Below are positions 1-13,947 of a stretch of DNA of 64,000 bases, one piece after another; position 1 is the stretch's first letter, and the number at the start of each line of letters is the position of its first letter. Where the stretch lies: contig OW203986.1 in the NCBI GenBank assembly GCA_934047225.1, positions 12,961,221-13,025,220 of the forward strand, written 5' to 3'. The notes beneath the pieces are model-generated. The model saw nothing but the letters and a program-made list of their open reading frames with translations, was not told the origin of the DNA and made no database searches. The translations under genes were made by a program, and so were the position numbers. This DNA is from Ypsolopha sequella. Its lineage: Eukaryota > Arthropoda > Insecta > Lepidoptera > Ypsolophidae.

Positions 1-1835
1 ATGTAGAATGTTTGAATATTTCTTTTATAATAACGAAAGGAAATACAATTCATATACTTTACTTTCATAATACTTTCATTTCTTAACTCTATAAAAAATA
101 TTTTATTTTGTAGTTATATCAGTAGACTGATCATACTAGTTCTAAAGCCAAATTACGTTTTCCGTGATTTTACTGATCTTTCCGATTTTTTTTCTCGATG
201 GTTGTGATACTTGTGTCAAATCTAAAGAATTATAATGTAGTTCAACTTCTTACTACTCACACAAATTTTACTCGTTAAAAATATTTTGTTTTAATAAGCT
301 AAATTGTCCAAACGCGAGAGCATGTGTGGCGTAACCGACCCTTAAGACTTAAGGTGCTTGTGGCAAACCTATCTGTACAAGCTGTGTGAAAGTGCACCCA
401 AACCGAATTGAAAAGTTGAGTCGAATAGTCAAATTACCCTGTATCCACTCCCCCCCCTGTATCCGCCGATGCCTTCTGCAGAGACATTCATACAATAAGA
501 AAGTAATTCGTTTTTTGTTGAACCCAAAAAAGGCTTTTACGCAAAGAGGTTGAATATATAATCTCGTTAGAAATAATAAATATGGGGTAATTTATAAAAC
601 GGGCCACGATGAGGATGCCCGGCTGTTCCAGTTAATTAGCCCCTAATCTGTAAGGAGATGGATCACTTGAAAGCCTTTTGTAAAAGCAAACATTTAATAA
701 ACATTACTGGGTTTTTGGTTTAGAATTATGCTGGTGGAGGTAATCTATATCTATCTATGAATACAATAAAATCGTAAAACAGTTGTAGCTGTACGTAAAC
801 ATATATATTTTCTCAAAGATTAATTCATAGATAAGAGTAATTTAGTACGAGAAAACGTAAAAAGGCCATTACCATAGGCCATTTTGTTATATTTATGTGT
901 ATGTACCGTCATAACTTCGAGCGACTTGTGATGCAGTTCTTGCGATTTTGAAGCTTAGTGAATAATTTCAATTTTAATATTTATGTAAAAAACAGAGGTG
1001 GGTAGAAGTCCGGTTACTATTAACAGTTTGTTTTTCTGAATTCGATGACTTCCAAGGAGGCTTATTTATTCGTTTATTTATTGGACAAATTATACAAATT
1101 AAATTTACAACAAAACAGTACTATCTGACTTAAACCATGAAGGTTTATCTGCAGATATTGAGTTCTACATCAGTAGCTTAGCGCAAAGTGCATAATAAAG
1201 CATTGGTTTCTTTTTTAAAAATTAAAAACTGAAATACATTTTGGTCTGTGGCATTTGCCACCAATAGTTCAGTATTAGTGGACGGGGAGTGTTATTTTGT
1301 ATACAAAACCATTATAGTGCGAACGGTGTGTTATTCCGTACGTAAGACCACCAAAGTGCGGACAGAGCGTCTAATTTAGTACGGTATTTCATCAAAATGC
1401 GTTAACCCAGTAAAGTGCGGACTCTGTGTATTAACGTCCGCAAAACCCTTTTTGAGCGGACAGCCCGCACAAAATTTTAGGACCGCACAAGCCGTATTTT
1501 TGACAAGAATTTTGATTGTTTCTATCTCTGTCTCTAGTAAGTGTTAACGAAATTCGGTTAGATATTCATACTAGAAAGAGACAGCTGTACATCGTGTAAG
1601 CAAATATCGTTGCCTTAGTCAATGGGAAAGGTACGACCGCACAATGAGGATTTTGGTACAAGTCCGCACAACATTTGTCCAACAATGGTGTTTCTGTTAG
1701 TGACGTGCAATTTTTGTCAAAAACATTGCATTTTGAAGATTTTCTAACGTACGAAAATATTTGTTGGGTTTACACTAGAAGTGTACTCTTACTATCGACA
1801 ACGACAGCCTATCAAAATATGAAGAGTATAAAATA
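1..1835. other. Unassigned AT-rich DNA
   Basis: No gene is recognisable. At about 1300-1480 a loose repetition of 'gtgcggac' / 'gtacg' words occurs. A phrase, ggtctgtggcatttgccacc ... atagttcagta, near 1239 recurs in similar form at 57640, so part of this is dispersed repeat. Confidence 0.5.
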
Positions 1836-2192
1836 GTAGTTTATGCTACAAGGGCGAAAAGGAATAAATTACGAGGACGATTTAAAACACGAGCGTAGCG
1901 AGCGTAACGAGTATCATACTACGTTTTTCAATGCATAGTGTGAGGAAATGAAAACAAATATAATCTTGTGAACTTTAAATTATGATTGGCTCAAAAGGAT
2001 TGTATCCAGAGCCGTTAAACAGTGGAAAAAGAAGTATAACATCTATGGTACACAGAAAAGGCTGCAGGTTAGCCAACCATGGCAAATAAATAAAAAAATT
2101 ATAGTAATAAAGCCCTAGGGCAAAATAATCGACTTTCTGTTCGGTTTTGATGCATAAAAAGTGGGCGTTTACGAGCACATGCATTGAAAAAT
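1836..2192 (+). repeat. Dispersed repeat family G, copy 1
   Basis: Contains tcatactacgtttttcaatg, agagccgttaaacagtgg, agccctagggcaaaataatc and ttgatgcataaaaagtggg. Three more copies lie at 21.4, 22.2 and 51.9 kb. No TIRs were defined. The 5' part has the palindromic 'cacgagcgtagcgag' block. Confidence 0.75.
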
Positions 2193-3219
2193 ATATTATA
2201 TTTTCCCTTGTTCCAAAAACGTGTTATGGTCGAGTCTTCCATCAAAAGAACAAATCTTGCAATTTGACACATCAGTGGTCGGTCACGATGTAAAGTCCGG
2301 TTTGTTTGATTTGGTGAACGTGTTGGTTTTCATGTCTACGCCCTTAATCGACAGTTTGTTTTTAACACATTTAGGGTACCCACAAACATTGACACTCGAT
2401 TTTGGTATACATCGTGTTTCCTTGGCTTTACAAATCTACGAGATAGGACCTACTATACTTATGCTTTAAATATCACTTTTGTAATCTGTTATTTTTTATA
2501 TATTTTTGACATATCATCTGGAAACATCTGTTACTTTTGACATCTGTCATTTTAAAATTATAAAATTATTAAGAATGTTTTTTTTATTTTATTATTTATA
2601 ACCCTTAAATGCATGAGGTTTTATTTCTGTATGAAATTGAAAACAGTGATAGAAACCAAAGAAACATGAAAAAAAAAATAAAAAATAAAAAATTGTTTGA
2701 AAGGGGGTTTGTACAACTAGAAACAAGAAAAAAAAAACACATTTAATTTCTATAAAAATGTCATGGTTTAATTTTCTTTTTTTTATTGGGTACTTGTAAA
2801 GCTGAACTCTTTTTGACTTTAATGTCAAAAAACTATAAAAATATATTATGCAAGCAGAATATTTATTAGACTTTTTTAAAAAAGCTCTCTTTGATGTTTT
2901 CCCGCTAAAATGCGAGAAAATACAAAAAAAAAACAAAGAAAAATAAATAAATGAACGTTACATTAAAAAAAAATTAAAGTTGTTTCCAAACATATTTTTA
3001 GCTTATACAATCATATAATTATAATTTTTAACATAAATGTATGTAAATAATAAATAAAAATACCTTTGTGCCCATTTCGATCCAAGATGCATTTAAGGGT
3101 TAACGTATATGAGCTAAGCTGTCCACAATGACTTTTAAAATAATGACGAAGCCGTCATATTCTTCTTTTTTTAAATATTTTTGTTCATTTGTACAATTAT
3201 AATGTTTTCTTTTTTACAG

Positions 3220-3575
3220 GTGGTAGAGCTGATTCCGGGCTCAACTGTGGAGGAACCACTATTTTACTTGGAGACCCCCTCGAAGTGATTCGGGGGAGAG
3301 TAAAAGGACAGCTCACAGGCAAAAAACAAGGAGGCCCACCATTCCTGGGACCGATGGATGGTGGTATATCCATCCCTAATAGCCGGGCCTTATATGGAAC
3401 AGACTGGTGACGAGCAGCGGCATCACTGCTGCGAGAGTTCCGGCACCGCGCTCACCAACCCGCCTTCCCAGCGTGTGTGAGTATGGGCAATTCTTCCACG
3501 ACGACCGCCGGGAGTGGCAAAGTCCTGGAAAGGCTTATGTCCAGCAGTGGACAAACTAGGCTGATGGATGGATGG
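3220..3575 (+). mobile_element. RTE-like LINE 3' fragment with (GATG)n tail
   Basis: Contains gattcgggggagagtaaaag, gggccttatatggaacagac, tgtccagcagtggacaaact and the tail ctgatggatggatgg, a 3' end form common to lepidopteran RTE-type elements. It is GC-richer than its surroundings. A second copy forms part of the nest at 14.7-18.35 kb. Open frames across it are incidental. Confidence 0.65.
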
Positions 3576-4130
3576 AAATACAATTTTAATGTTTTCTTTA
3601 GAATTACTTAATTTATTTTCCTCGCACCTATCGCAGAATAATATTTTATTCAATGGCTAGTTATGTAGTCGATGACATTCAAACGGCAAATTACGAAGAT
3701 AAGCTAATCTTTTTTTACCGTTTAGTCATTTTATACGAATAAACTACTTCGTAGCAGAATCGAAATTAAATGTACAAAAATTACTACGCTAAGCGTACTG
3801 ATATTTTTCATAAACATTTTTCGTGTGGACGTTCTGTTACTAAAAACAAAGTGCGGTTTATTTTCCCTCAATTTCTTGAATTTATGAATGCTGTCTAGAC
3901 GGTACAGGTCGAGTAAATACTCGTAAAATAATAAGTTATGTCTATTTTCTCTAAGCTAAATAACGAAGTACCTTTGCAGATTAAACCAAGTAAGTAAATA
4001 TTTTTAGAAGAAGTGACTTTGGTTTAGTTTACAATTTATGCCCATTTTTTGCTTTTGTCTATACAAGCGATTTAGTCCCACTTGCACAGTTGCACCAAGC
4101 ATTGTTTGACATACAATGCAACCCAGCACT

Positions 4131-4283
4131 CGTAGCATAGTGTTCAATCGCGCGCGACGGAACTTATTTGAATCACAAGTGCGAGGAGCGCGACACGATG
4201 TTTTTGCGATTAAACAGTACGTCCCGCTCCTCGCACTTGTGATTCAACTAGTAGTGTCGCGCGCGATTAAACACTATGCTACG
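4131..4283. repeat. 153-bp palindromic MITE, tandem unit 1
   Basis: Inverted arms: cgtagcatagtgttcaatcg near the left end and the complement ttaaacactatgctacg on the right, with an inner pair around cacaagtgcgaggagcg. A central loop of about 30 bp contains the cacgatgtttttgcg stretch. Confidence 0.8.
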
Positions 4284-4294
4284 AGACCAGCATT

Positions 4295-4447
4295 CGTAGC
4301 ATAGTGTATAATCACGCGCGACGCAACTAAGTTGAATCACAAGTGCGAGGAGCGAGACACGATGTTTTTGCGATTAAACAGTACGCCACGCTCCTCGCAC
4401 TTGTGATTCAACTAGTGGCGTCGCGCGCGATTAAACAATATGCTACG
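4295..4447. repeat. 153-bp palindromic MITE, tandem unit 2
   Basis: The same palindrome repeated 11 bp downstream of unit 1, with a few substitutions. Confidence 0.8.
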
Positions 4448-4458
4448 AGACCTGCACC

Positions 4459-4585
4459 CGTAGCACAGTGTTTAATCGCGCGCGACGCCACTTAGTTGAA
4501 TCACAAGTGCGAGGAGAGTGACACGATGTTTTTTGCGATCAAACAGTATGTCACGCTCCTCGCACCTGTGATTCAACCAAGTGGC
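4459..4585. repeat. Palindromic MITE, tandem unit 3, first part
   Basis: Third unit, broken at gtggc by the 2.5-kb insertion. Its last 26 bp resume at 7119-7144, so the two parts also total 153 bp. Confidence 0.75.
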
Positions 4586-5725
4586 ATCCCAACTAACCAA
4601 ACTGAGAAATACATGAGCGATAGAGCGTAAGCCGTTAAGTATTGATGAAATACGAACTGGCTTTATATCCGGATATATTCCCGATATACCTTCGCTATAT
4701 GTCCATTTGGGCACAAATTAAGCGGCATTCGTCAATACAAGAGGGTTACAATAGCGATTCATACACATCGAGGGGCTTAAAAAGCGATACAAGAGCGATT
4801 CATACGTCATTCGGGGTCCACTAACTACCTTTAATTTCTATTTGCGATTTCGTCAATATAAGAGGGTTACAATAGCGATTTATACACACTGAGGAGTCCA
4901 AAACGCAATACAAGAGCGATTTATACGTCATTGGGAGTCCACTAACTACCTTGTATTTCTATTTGCGATTTGAGTCATGTTCCATCTCTTTTTTTCCTTG
5001 AAATGTTTAATTTGCGAACTCTTTCATTTTAAAACTTAACCTAAAATGGTGTAAGATACAAATAAAGTGAACGATATGCGACGCAAATAAATTGGATGTT
5101 ATTTTTTCCATGGTATAGTATTATGTGTGTTGTGAGTGAAATTTCCTTACGAAGATAATTTTACTGGTATTCTATATATAGTTTTCCACTTCGTTTTTAA
5201 TACGCCTTCCTAATAATGTGAAAGAAGATTGAAAATTAGAGAAATGTGCAAAGAGGTTAGGTTAGATATTTCGTTTATTTTCTAAATTATCGGCTGCAAC
5301 TGCAGCAATGTAGTACTCCTTCATTCTTTTTAAAAATTCTTTCATTCTTTGTCGTCAATATCTGTAACGAAACGATAATTTCGATGAACCAATTCAACAA
5401 AATAAAAATAACAATGGCGGAATATTTCTTAGGAGTATGTAACTTCTCTGAGCATTTCATACGTCGTTAGGACGTAGAAAGTAGGTGACTAAGTTTTAGA
5501 GCAATATGATAGCGGTGTATAAAGCCAAATCATGGCCTTGATAGCAATCGATCATAAAATTTTAGGGTACGGTAGCAAATATATAATGGTTTAAAATGAA
5601 ATACACTATAAAAGCTTTTAATGTTTTTTGTTTTATAAATATAAATAATAGGTACTGATAGACATGATAATTTAAATATAAATACTGTTATCTCATCTAT
5701 ATATTTCGGGTCGGTGTCGGTTATA

Positions 5726-6560
<835 letters not shown>

Positions 6561-7118
6561 TTATTATTATTTTAAACTATTACAAATTATTTGAAAAGCT
6601 AATTTAACAAAAAACATGAATTTCATTGATAAAGTGTGTACGGAACACTCAAGGCACGAGTCCTACTCGCACCTATACGGCGATGTCACGTATAATAGAA
6701 ATATAAATCGCTCTTGTGTCACTGGTCTAAAATGGCAAATTCTAACTGAATTAAGAGAACATAAACTCTAATAGACTCCATTTAAGCATTATGTAACTCT
6801 ACGAGAGTATTTAAACTCAACTGTACGTGCTTAATTCTTGTATCGGAGTTAGTAATATCGGATATACGGCTGCCATACATTGGCATTATGATTACACTTT
6901 TATATTTCCTAAGCATACTATTACTGCCTATTGGAGTTGTAAATCGCTAAAATAGCATTTACTAACTCTTTTCTGCACCTCAAAGCTTCAACAATTGCTG
7001 AGAGCATTAGCTAACGTTTTTCTATGTCTACAAGTAAATTTCACCGCTTTTATAACCCTCTATTGCGTCCAAGAGGATTTACAGAAGCGAATAAAGCAGC
7101 TTGTGTGTTAGTTGGGAT

Positions 7119-7144
7119 CGCGCGCAATTAAACACTGTGCTACG
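7119..7144. repeat. Palindromic MITE, tandem unit 3, remaining part
   Basis: Reads cgcgcgcaattaaacactgt then gctacg. This is the missing right end of unit 3. Confidence 0.7.
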
Positions 7145-7671
7145 AGGCCAGGAGACCTTACTTTTTAGGCTATGTTCGTCAAAAACATCACATGAAAAGT
7201 AAATTAACCCCTTATAACTGCATCATCAGAACCACCATGCATTAGGGAGGTTGCTGTACTGGTTTGGTTATTATAAGAAGTTACTTGAAAAATAAGCTGT
7301 ATTTGATACAGAACCAAACAATTTATATTGAGATATCACCGCGTATCTATATTAATATTCCTGACCTACCCGTATAAATTACCCAACTGCAAAATCTGAA
7401 TCGGCTTAACCGTTTTTGAGACAAGCAGTAAGAACAGGCAAAGACTAAACATTCCTATCGAGTAGTAGGGCATCATAATCGCAAATTCATATCCGGTAAT
7501 GGTGAAAGTCGCTTAGCGACGGCTGCAGGGGTACAGGCCATTAACGGACGCATTATCTCGCCGGCTGCTACCGCTTTTCATTTTTAAAATGTTTCACTTG
7601 AACGAAGTGATGAGTACAAGCGATGGGGAAAGGCCTAGTATATGGCTACAAGCTAAGCGAATGCGCTATAC

Positions 7672-8297
7672 AACGTGTAACAGAAAAGTGTTGTCATAAT
7701 AGGTCTTTATCTATGAAATTACTGAAATTTTCTTCCATATTCATGAGTTCATAATTCCTGTAATTCAATAGATATTTCAATGATTTATTTTTTGTCTAAT
7801 AGTTGATTTCAAGGTTTTATATCTACGTGTAAAATTTTGGTTTTATTTTCAGTTTGATTATTAAAATTAAATTTTCAAAAATCCATTTCCATGATAAGAT
7901 TCGTAATAACTTTTTACAGCTGACACTTTTAAAAAAATAAATTAATGTTGCTGTTAGCTTAACGTTGTCTCATTCATACAAAAAAAAATACATAATTTGG
8001 ATTTGCCATTCCTAAAAATAATGCAAAAATGTTACTACTGAAAATTGAGTTTCCTTCAAATTCTCTATAGAAAACGGCAATTTCATATGTAAAGACCTAA
8101 TATTTGAAAAGCTTATTCAGTCAATGGTATATAACAACTTTTATTTTGGAAAACCCTGAAAACTCGAAAAAATCTGCCCGTCTATATATTTTGGCCGACT
8201 AGCTATTGCATTTGGATCCATAGTAAAAGTTATTCTATACCATTGACTGAATAAGTTCTTCAAATATGACCACACCTTTCTTTTACACGTTGCAGGT
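7672..8297. mobile_element. MITE family M copy 1, with a nested about 400-bp insertion
   Basis: Outer ends are acaacgtgtaacagaaaag and ctttcttttacacgttg, with inner inverted pair cttattcagtcaatggtat / ataccattgactgaataag. The left TIR is broken at gtcat and resumes at atttgaaaagc near 8100. The intervening 7695-8100 has its own ends aggtctttat and gtaaagacct, so it is a second small element. Confidence 0.6.
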
Positions 8298-8477
8298 ATA
8301 GTTTTATTTTCGCCAGTTAAAAGTTGATAAAAAAAACATGGAAGGTAGTTGGTTGCGACGCAAATACCATGCTTTAGGTTTCTCAAATAGACACTAAGAT
8401 TAAGATGGTGTAAAAATCCAAACTTCATATATGCTGTAATCGACTCTTTAGAGCACCTCCACCAAAATAATTCAAAA

Positions 8478-8550
8478 GTTAGCTCACAGCTAGCAGGAAC
8501 GTCTAACTCTCAATATAGAGATCCGTGTTCGAATTCTGCTAAATCACAAC
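8478..8550 (+). other. tRNA-like (SINE-head-like) sequence
   Basis: Has an A-box-like gttagctcacagctagcag and a B-box-like gtgttcgaattctgc with anticodon-arm-like pairing between. It lacks a credible acceptor stem, so it is probably SINE-derived and not a tRNA gene. Confidence 0.35.
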
Positions 8551-8999
8551 TTTTTATTTTGCTTTTTGGTTTTATTCTTGATTATTCTGACCATAACTCC
8601 TTTCAAATATTAAAAAAAAAGCGGAAAACATTATAAACATCCATCCGTCCGTCCGTCCGTCACTTGATAACAATTAGATCAAAATAGCGTGAAGGACAAG
8701 AAGAAAATTTTCGTTTGGTTAAAATGTTGTGTGAATTTTCGTGCCGAATTAATCTACATAATATTGACGAAACCCCTGTGTAACTTTTGAATACGTAACA
8801 AACTTTTAACTCAAGGTGAAAGTGCCATTTAATCTATCAATTAAAACTTGAAAAGAGTTATTTTGAAGTAATCTGTATAGGAAGCTTGATGGCATTGAAA
8901 TCTTACCAAGCGTATATTCTCTTAATTAAAAAAGAAAATGTAAATTAATAAAAAAAAATGAGTCTTCAAAGCACAACATTATTTTAAACTCAGTTGGTG

Positions 9000-9263
9000 A
9001 TCATTGAACCTTGTTCCTGGTCCCTGGCCGGGTCTCCGGTATGGGTTCGGGCGGTTGATTGGATTTTACCTTGTATAATATTTATTTTACCTATCATTTT
9101 AATCGTATATATATTGCTACGTAAATTAAATAAACCTTTAATTTAGTTCATCTACATTTATTATTTTAAAACATATATATTTTTTATTAGATTAAATTTG
9201 ACGTGTAAAAAGTGTATAATCTATACCTGCTTTGCAAAATAAACTATTTGAATTTGAATTTGA
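9000..9263 (+). mobile_element. LINE 3' UTR fragment with (TTTGAA)n tail
   Basis: GC-richer start (ccctggccgggtctccggta), then ttgcaaaataaactatttga and tandem atttgaatttgaa at the end, as in retroposed LINE tails. Confidence 0.5.
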
Positions 9264-9599
9264 ACTGTTTCTTCTTTTGACAATAAAACCATAGGTTTAA
9301 GGATGACGAAGAAACTACGCCGAAGTGCTTTCCATTTACGATTACGTTCAATTATACAATTACTTCAAGCATCCAAATGATAACTGAAGTACCTATATAT
9401 GTGCATAAGTATTTCGTGAACGATTTTTTTTCATATTCTGATTTTACGGCTTTAGGATACCGTATAACAATGTAAACAAATAGCTATAATTCCCAATCTT
9501 GAACAGGTTACCATTTGAATTTTATTACTTATAGTTTTTCTTACGAAAAAATGTCGTATTATTATTTTACAAAGATGCGAGTTTTATTCTTATTCTTAT

Positions 9600-9712
9600 T
9601 ATTTATTGTACATAGAAAATAAAAATTTACAAACATACTATAAACAAATTGACATGTACAAAGGCAAACTTATCTCTAAGAGATTTCTTCCAGTCTACCT
9701 CTGGGGATAATA
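9600..9712 (-). mobile_element. LINE 3'-end fragment (antisense)
   Basis: Contains aaataaaaatttacaaacat, then caaaggcaaacttatctcta, agagatttcttccagtctac. This is the same type as the fragment at 13948-14050. Confidence 0.45.
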
Positions 9713-10971
9713 GAATATAATTAATATAAAAGTAGACATAAATACGTGTACATAGATTAAAGAATACATAATATTACTAATATTTTTAAATATAATAAAG
9801 TACCATTAATGTAAAATTAACCTTCTTTATATTATACCTACATAAATATATGTATATAGAATATACTAATATATACATTATAATAATATATTTATTCATA
9901 ATATTATAAATCCCATCAAAAACATAAAATGTACAAAAATGTCAAGTCTCGCAATGCAATCTTTCCACCGTAAAAAGTTGTGAGATCTTATGTAAAGCCA
10001 AGTCTGTTATTTTAGTTTGTATGGAAGCACCTTTTCATTTTAGTTAGTATGGGAGCACCTATTGAACAAATGTATCATTAATTGTTTCCTAATTAGTTAC
10101 CTACCAAAGTACCAACATTAAGTGACTGTATTAATATTAGTAATCTTTATTTCTATAATAAAATATAGTGACTTCGCAATTAATGAAAGTTAATTGATTC
10201 GCATGTAGATTTCTCGCTGTGAACGCAACAACTATTCGTGATGGAACACTATAGAGAATTACGCAGTGGTTATCCATCAAGCTAGATTTACAGCTGACAA
10301 CGGAAAGCAATTTCAAAGCGTTTCATTATTTTTTCCTAACGTATCGCATGCTAAAATGGGCCTTTAATGGCCGTAAGGACGGTAAGTTCAGCCGCGTGCC
10401 GCATCCGTACGTGGCATACGAGAGCCCGGATAATTTACGATTGTTCAAGCAACCACCCTTATCTTATCCTACCTAAAACAGACGACAACAAAATCTCAAA
10501 ACGAATGGCATTTCTCCCCTTTTTTGCCACAACTCTTTCTTATAATTTTAAGATTACCAACGAATATCTTTATGCAATTACGTTGAGTGCAGACATTCGC
10601 AAGTCCGACTTTCTCTCGACTGTCCTCAAGGTCTTGGAAAAGGCTTTTTATATAACTGGTAAAGTTGAAATTTCCGTGTTACTGAAAATGTAACATACAT
10701 GTAGCAGTTACGTATCTCAGCAAAGAGATTAAGCTCTGGAATCTAATTATGCATTCGTGTAACCCCATCCCTGGACAGAGTTTCAAAGACACGATCATAT
10801 TTAAGGCCTCACTAGATTTGAAGTAAGCTCCTTTGAGCGTAACGACACAACAAGGGATGGTGGGTTCGCATGATTCTGGATAGGTAAAGGTAAACAGAGA
10901 GGATTAGTTTACTGTATTTACTCATCTACCTATAGGTAGCAGAGCTATAAAGTGGATATACATGTACAAGG
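9713..10971. other. Unassigned DNA
   Basis: Nothing identified. A 108-codon plus frame at 10367-10693 has a GC-richer start (gttcagccgcgtgccgcatc) but no family resemblance or clear splice or poly(A) context, so it is left uncalled. Confidence 0.4.
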
Positions 10972-11103
10972 TGTAACAGAAAGGTGTAACCATATTTGAA
11001 AAGCTTATTCAGTCAATGGTATAGAACAACTTTTACTATGGAGCCAAGCCTGAAATCTCAAAAAAAAAATCTGCCCTTCCAGCCGAGCGGCATTGCATCA
11101 TTT
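10972..11103 (+). mobile_element. MITE family M, truncated copy 2
   Basis: The left half only: aaggtgtaaccatatttg, cttattcagtcaatggtata, acttttactatggagcc and ccgagcggcattgcat. The right TIR is missing. Confidence 0.65.
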
Positions 11104-12386
11104 TTTGACGCGGTGTTCTACGAGAACGCGCATTCTGATTGTTTGAAACTCAGAACCTGCTTTGTGTGGTTGGCACCTAAAACTGCTAGCTACTACATAA
11201 TGGCCGAATACTCGATGACAGCGGTGTCGTCGCACACCCGCGGCGCAGCAATGTGACATAGGTACATACATTAGTACCTAAATATAAACGTATTATTACC
11301 GTGAATGTACATAAGCATAATTACAACACGCAAAACTACTCAAAGCTCAGCGAAAATAGTACACGATACTCTCGTCTCGGGAAAATTATTTAATTTTACG
11401 ATATAACATGATTCCCGACTAAGTACATTTTGTAATGAAATTTAATTAACGATGGCGTCGTGGCTCGTTCATTTATCGGAGCTTTGAAATATAGGTACTA
11501 CGGTGAAGTAATAGTCATCGTGCTTATGGAAATTTATTTGACGTCAATCAATTGTTTGAAAGATTGGAATATAATAAATATATTGTTTCGTCTGCTTCAA
11601 TATTTTTGTCAATCAAATCAAATCAACCGTTTTTAATAGTACTTACAATAATTAAGGGGGGCTTATCCCAATTTTGTCTGTTTTCAAACTCATTTTAAGG
11701 CATCAAATAGTTATTTTTAAAATCTGAAAAATATATATGTTTCAGATACATTTTTTCTGCAGGTTTTTTTGTGGTTCAATTAACGAGACGTTACACTTTG
11801 CTCGATCGAAAAAAAAACCGACAACAAATTCAACAGCCACGCTTGTCAATTTAGAAAAAGTATATTTTTTACACGTATAAAGTTGTACGAATATATTATC
11901 TAAAGTAGACACCTCTTAAAACCTTAGGGGTTTGTTTGCGTTGCTATATTTGAATCTACCAAATAATAAATGAATTCAGTAATCTAATAAACAAACGTTT
12001 TAGGTTAGTATAAATTAGTATACTTAATACTAGTAACATGAATATTGATATATACCTAATACGTGAATATTTCAAGTTCATATGAAAAATGATCATCTAA
12101 GCGATTCAGTCAAACAAAGAGAATGCATGACTTGACAATGATTAAAATTCAAAAATAAATTGAAACTGTTTTGACTGAAGAATGACGAATTGTAAACAAT
12201 TTAATCAATTTTGTAATTTAAAAGCTAGTTGTAGTTATTTGACCTAATTAATGGATTTTAGACACAGTTTTTCCGTGGTGTATTTAATTATTTCGTTGTA
12301 TTAGTTTTAGGTAAATGTGTACAATTCAAATTGCATGTTATGTTATGGTTATGTTTATTTTGCGAAATCCATCGCTATGAATACTA
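11104..12386. other. Unassigned AT-rich DNA
   Basis: No gene, RNA or clear repeat boundary seen. Confidence 0.4.
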
Positions 12387-12580
12387 TAAATATTATTAGA
12401 GTGCATTACAAACTAGAAAAGATCAATCAGAAGCAAACCCAAAAACAAGGATTTGAAAAAAATCCCCGGGCCAGGATTCGAACGTTCGAATCCTGGCCCG
12501 GGGATTTTTTTCAAATCCTTGTTTTTGGGTTTGCTTCTGATTGATCTTTTCTAGTTTGTAATGCACTCTAATAATATTTA
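12387..12580. repeat. 194-bp perfect palindrome centred on a tRNA-type B box
   Basis: 97-bp arms with no spacer and no mismatch; the centre is between 12483 and 12484 in cgaac|gttcg. Each arm begins gttcgaatcctggcccggg, resembling the B box of a tRNA-derived SINE. The right arm runs on into agcatgtatactttgtgaat and (GAT)n at about 12608-12627, a SINE/RTE-type tail. Confidence 0.93.
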
Positions 12581-12849
12581 GAGCATGTATACTTTGTGAA
12601 TAAATACATGATGATGATGATGATGACAACTTCTTGTCGCAAAAAGGTGTAAGTGGTCATATTTGGAGAGCCCACTCAGTCAGTGACAGAAATGACTTTC
12701 ACTATGAAATTTGATCTGATCTGTAGAAAAAATGTCTGCCAGTATATACACTTAGCTGTGCAGGCGCCACACTTTTGAAACAGCCAATTTGTTTCTTCAT
12801 AGTAAGAGATGTTCTATGTACTATTGCCTCAGTGAGTCTCTTCAAATAT

Positions 12850-13175
12850 TATTAATATCTATCGTCACGACATGAATCCCCGAGGGATATCAGAGGTGTT
12901 CCGAGTGTGAACTGCGAAAAGCAAGTCACAGTCCACACTCGGTACACTCGCGTTTCATGATGGGTGGTGAGCCCTATCGCCGTAGTGCGGGCACAAATAC
13001 ACGCTTTTTAGGCTATGCAGGTTTCCTTACGATGTTTTTCTTCCCCGTTCAAGTGGAAAGAACAAATATTATTCACATAAATTCCGAAAAACTCATTGGT
13101 GCATGCCCGGCCGGGGATTGAAGCTGGATCTCAAGCTTGAGAATCCAGCGTTCTACCCCTGAGCTACCGCTGCTT
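12850..13175 (-). mobile_element. tRNA-derived lepidopteran SINE
   Basis: The minus-strand head (13174-13101) reads agcggtagctcaggggtaga (A box tagctcagggg), then gcttcaatccccggccggg (B box-like). The body contains acttgaacggggaagaaaaa and catcgtaaggaaacctgc, a block very common in moth and butterfly genomes. The tail end is uncertain. Confidence 0.75.
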
Positions 13176-13400
13176 AATAAATATTTCTATTCCGCATTTT
13201 ATGTATATTCCCAAGAGAAAGAGGGGTTGCGACCGTCAACTGACTAACAGCCACTAGCTACGTAACTTCTTAGTTTAAGTTATAGTCGACCACCAATACC
13301 AACTCCAAGGTTATGAAAAGACGTCCTCTGTAACTCGAACCCAAACTCAAATAAATCCGAGTTCAACTGAACAGTAAAATACTTGTATTAATTAAATACT

Positions 13401-13700
13401 AGCCTATCGCCTGCGGCTCCGCACGCATTTATTTATTGCATCTTTACCCCCTTTTTCGGCTTGGCCGTTATTTTGTCAGCACCCCTTATAGCCTATATGT
13501 TGAACAGGATCACTACGATGATGATAAAAAAAAAGCATCCAAATCAGTTGAGTACTTCTCGAGTTGAAACAGTTGAGTCTGTAGACAGACAGACAAACAT
13601 TTTAAAAATTGTAGTTTTGGCTGTAGTCTAGTACCAATAACCCATTTCATTTTAAATTTTGAGAAAATCTTCAATGTAGAGACACGACTTTTTTACTACT
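13401..13700 (+). repeat. Dispersed repeat family H, copy 1
   Basis: Starts actagcctatcgcctgcggc, then tttttcggcttggccgttat, cttctcgagttgaaacagtt, attgtagttttggctgtag, ending agagacacgacttttttact. This is a common lepidopteran interspersed repeat. Confidence 0.7.
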
Positions 13701-13947
13701 TTAGTGATGAAAAGGAAAACTTTCCCTTGTCGGGCGCTCATGATGTTTTCCTTAGCCGTTTAGCAAGCCATAAAATCATAAGACGCAATATGTATTGTGA
13801 TCGTTCCAACCATTGATGTAAAAAAAATGTAGACAGAGTTGCAGCTAAGCAACTCTGAAGCATAGCAATGGCGGCGGTTTGTAAGTGTGTGACTGGACTT
13901 ACTACGGAAATTGGCATACTATGATGTGAATGTGTGTATGTATGCAT

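Noticed and set aside
4131..4585. CRISPR-like array of direct repeats
   Set aside because: Units are long palindromes in tandem without unique spacers, in a eukaryotic context.
10367..10693. Possible 108-residue gene
   Set aside because: No recognisable domain, no conserved start context and no poly(A) signal at a suitable distance; coding support is insufficient.
12317..12629. Two near-identical frames on opposite strands
   Set aside because: An artefact of the perfect palindrome, which reads the same on both strands.
13101..13174. Possible tRNA gene on the minus strand
   Set aside because: A and B boxes are present, but the acceptor stem does not pair and a SINE body follows; called as a SINE head.
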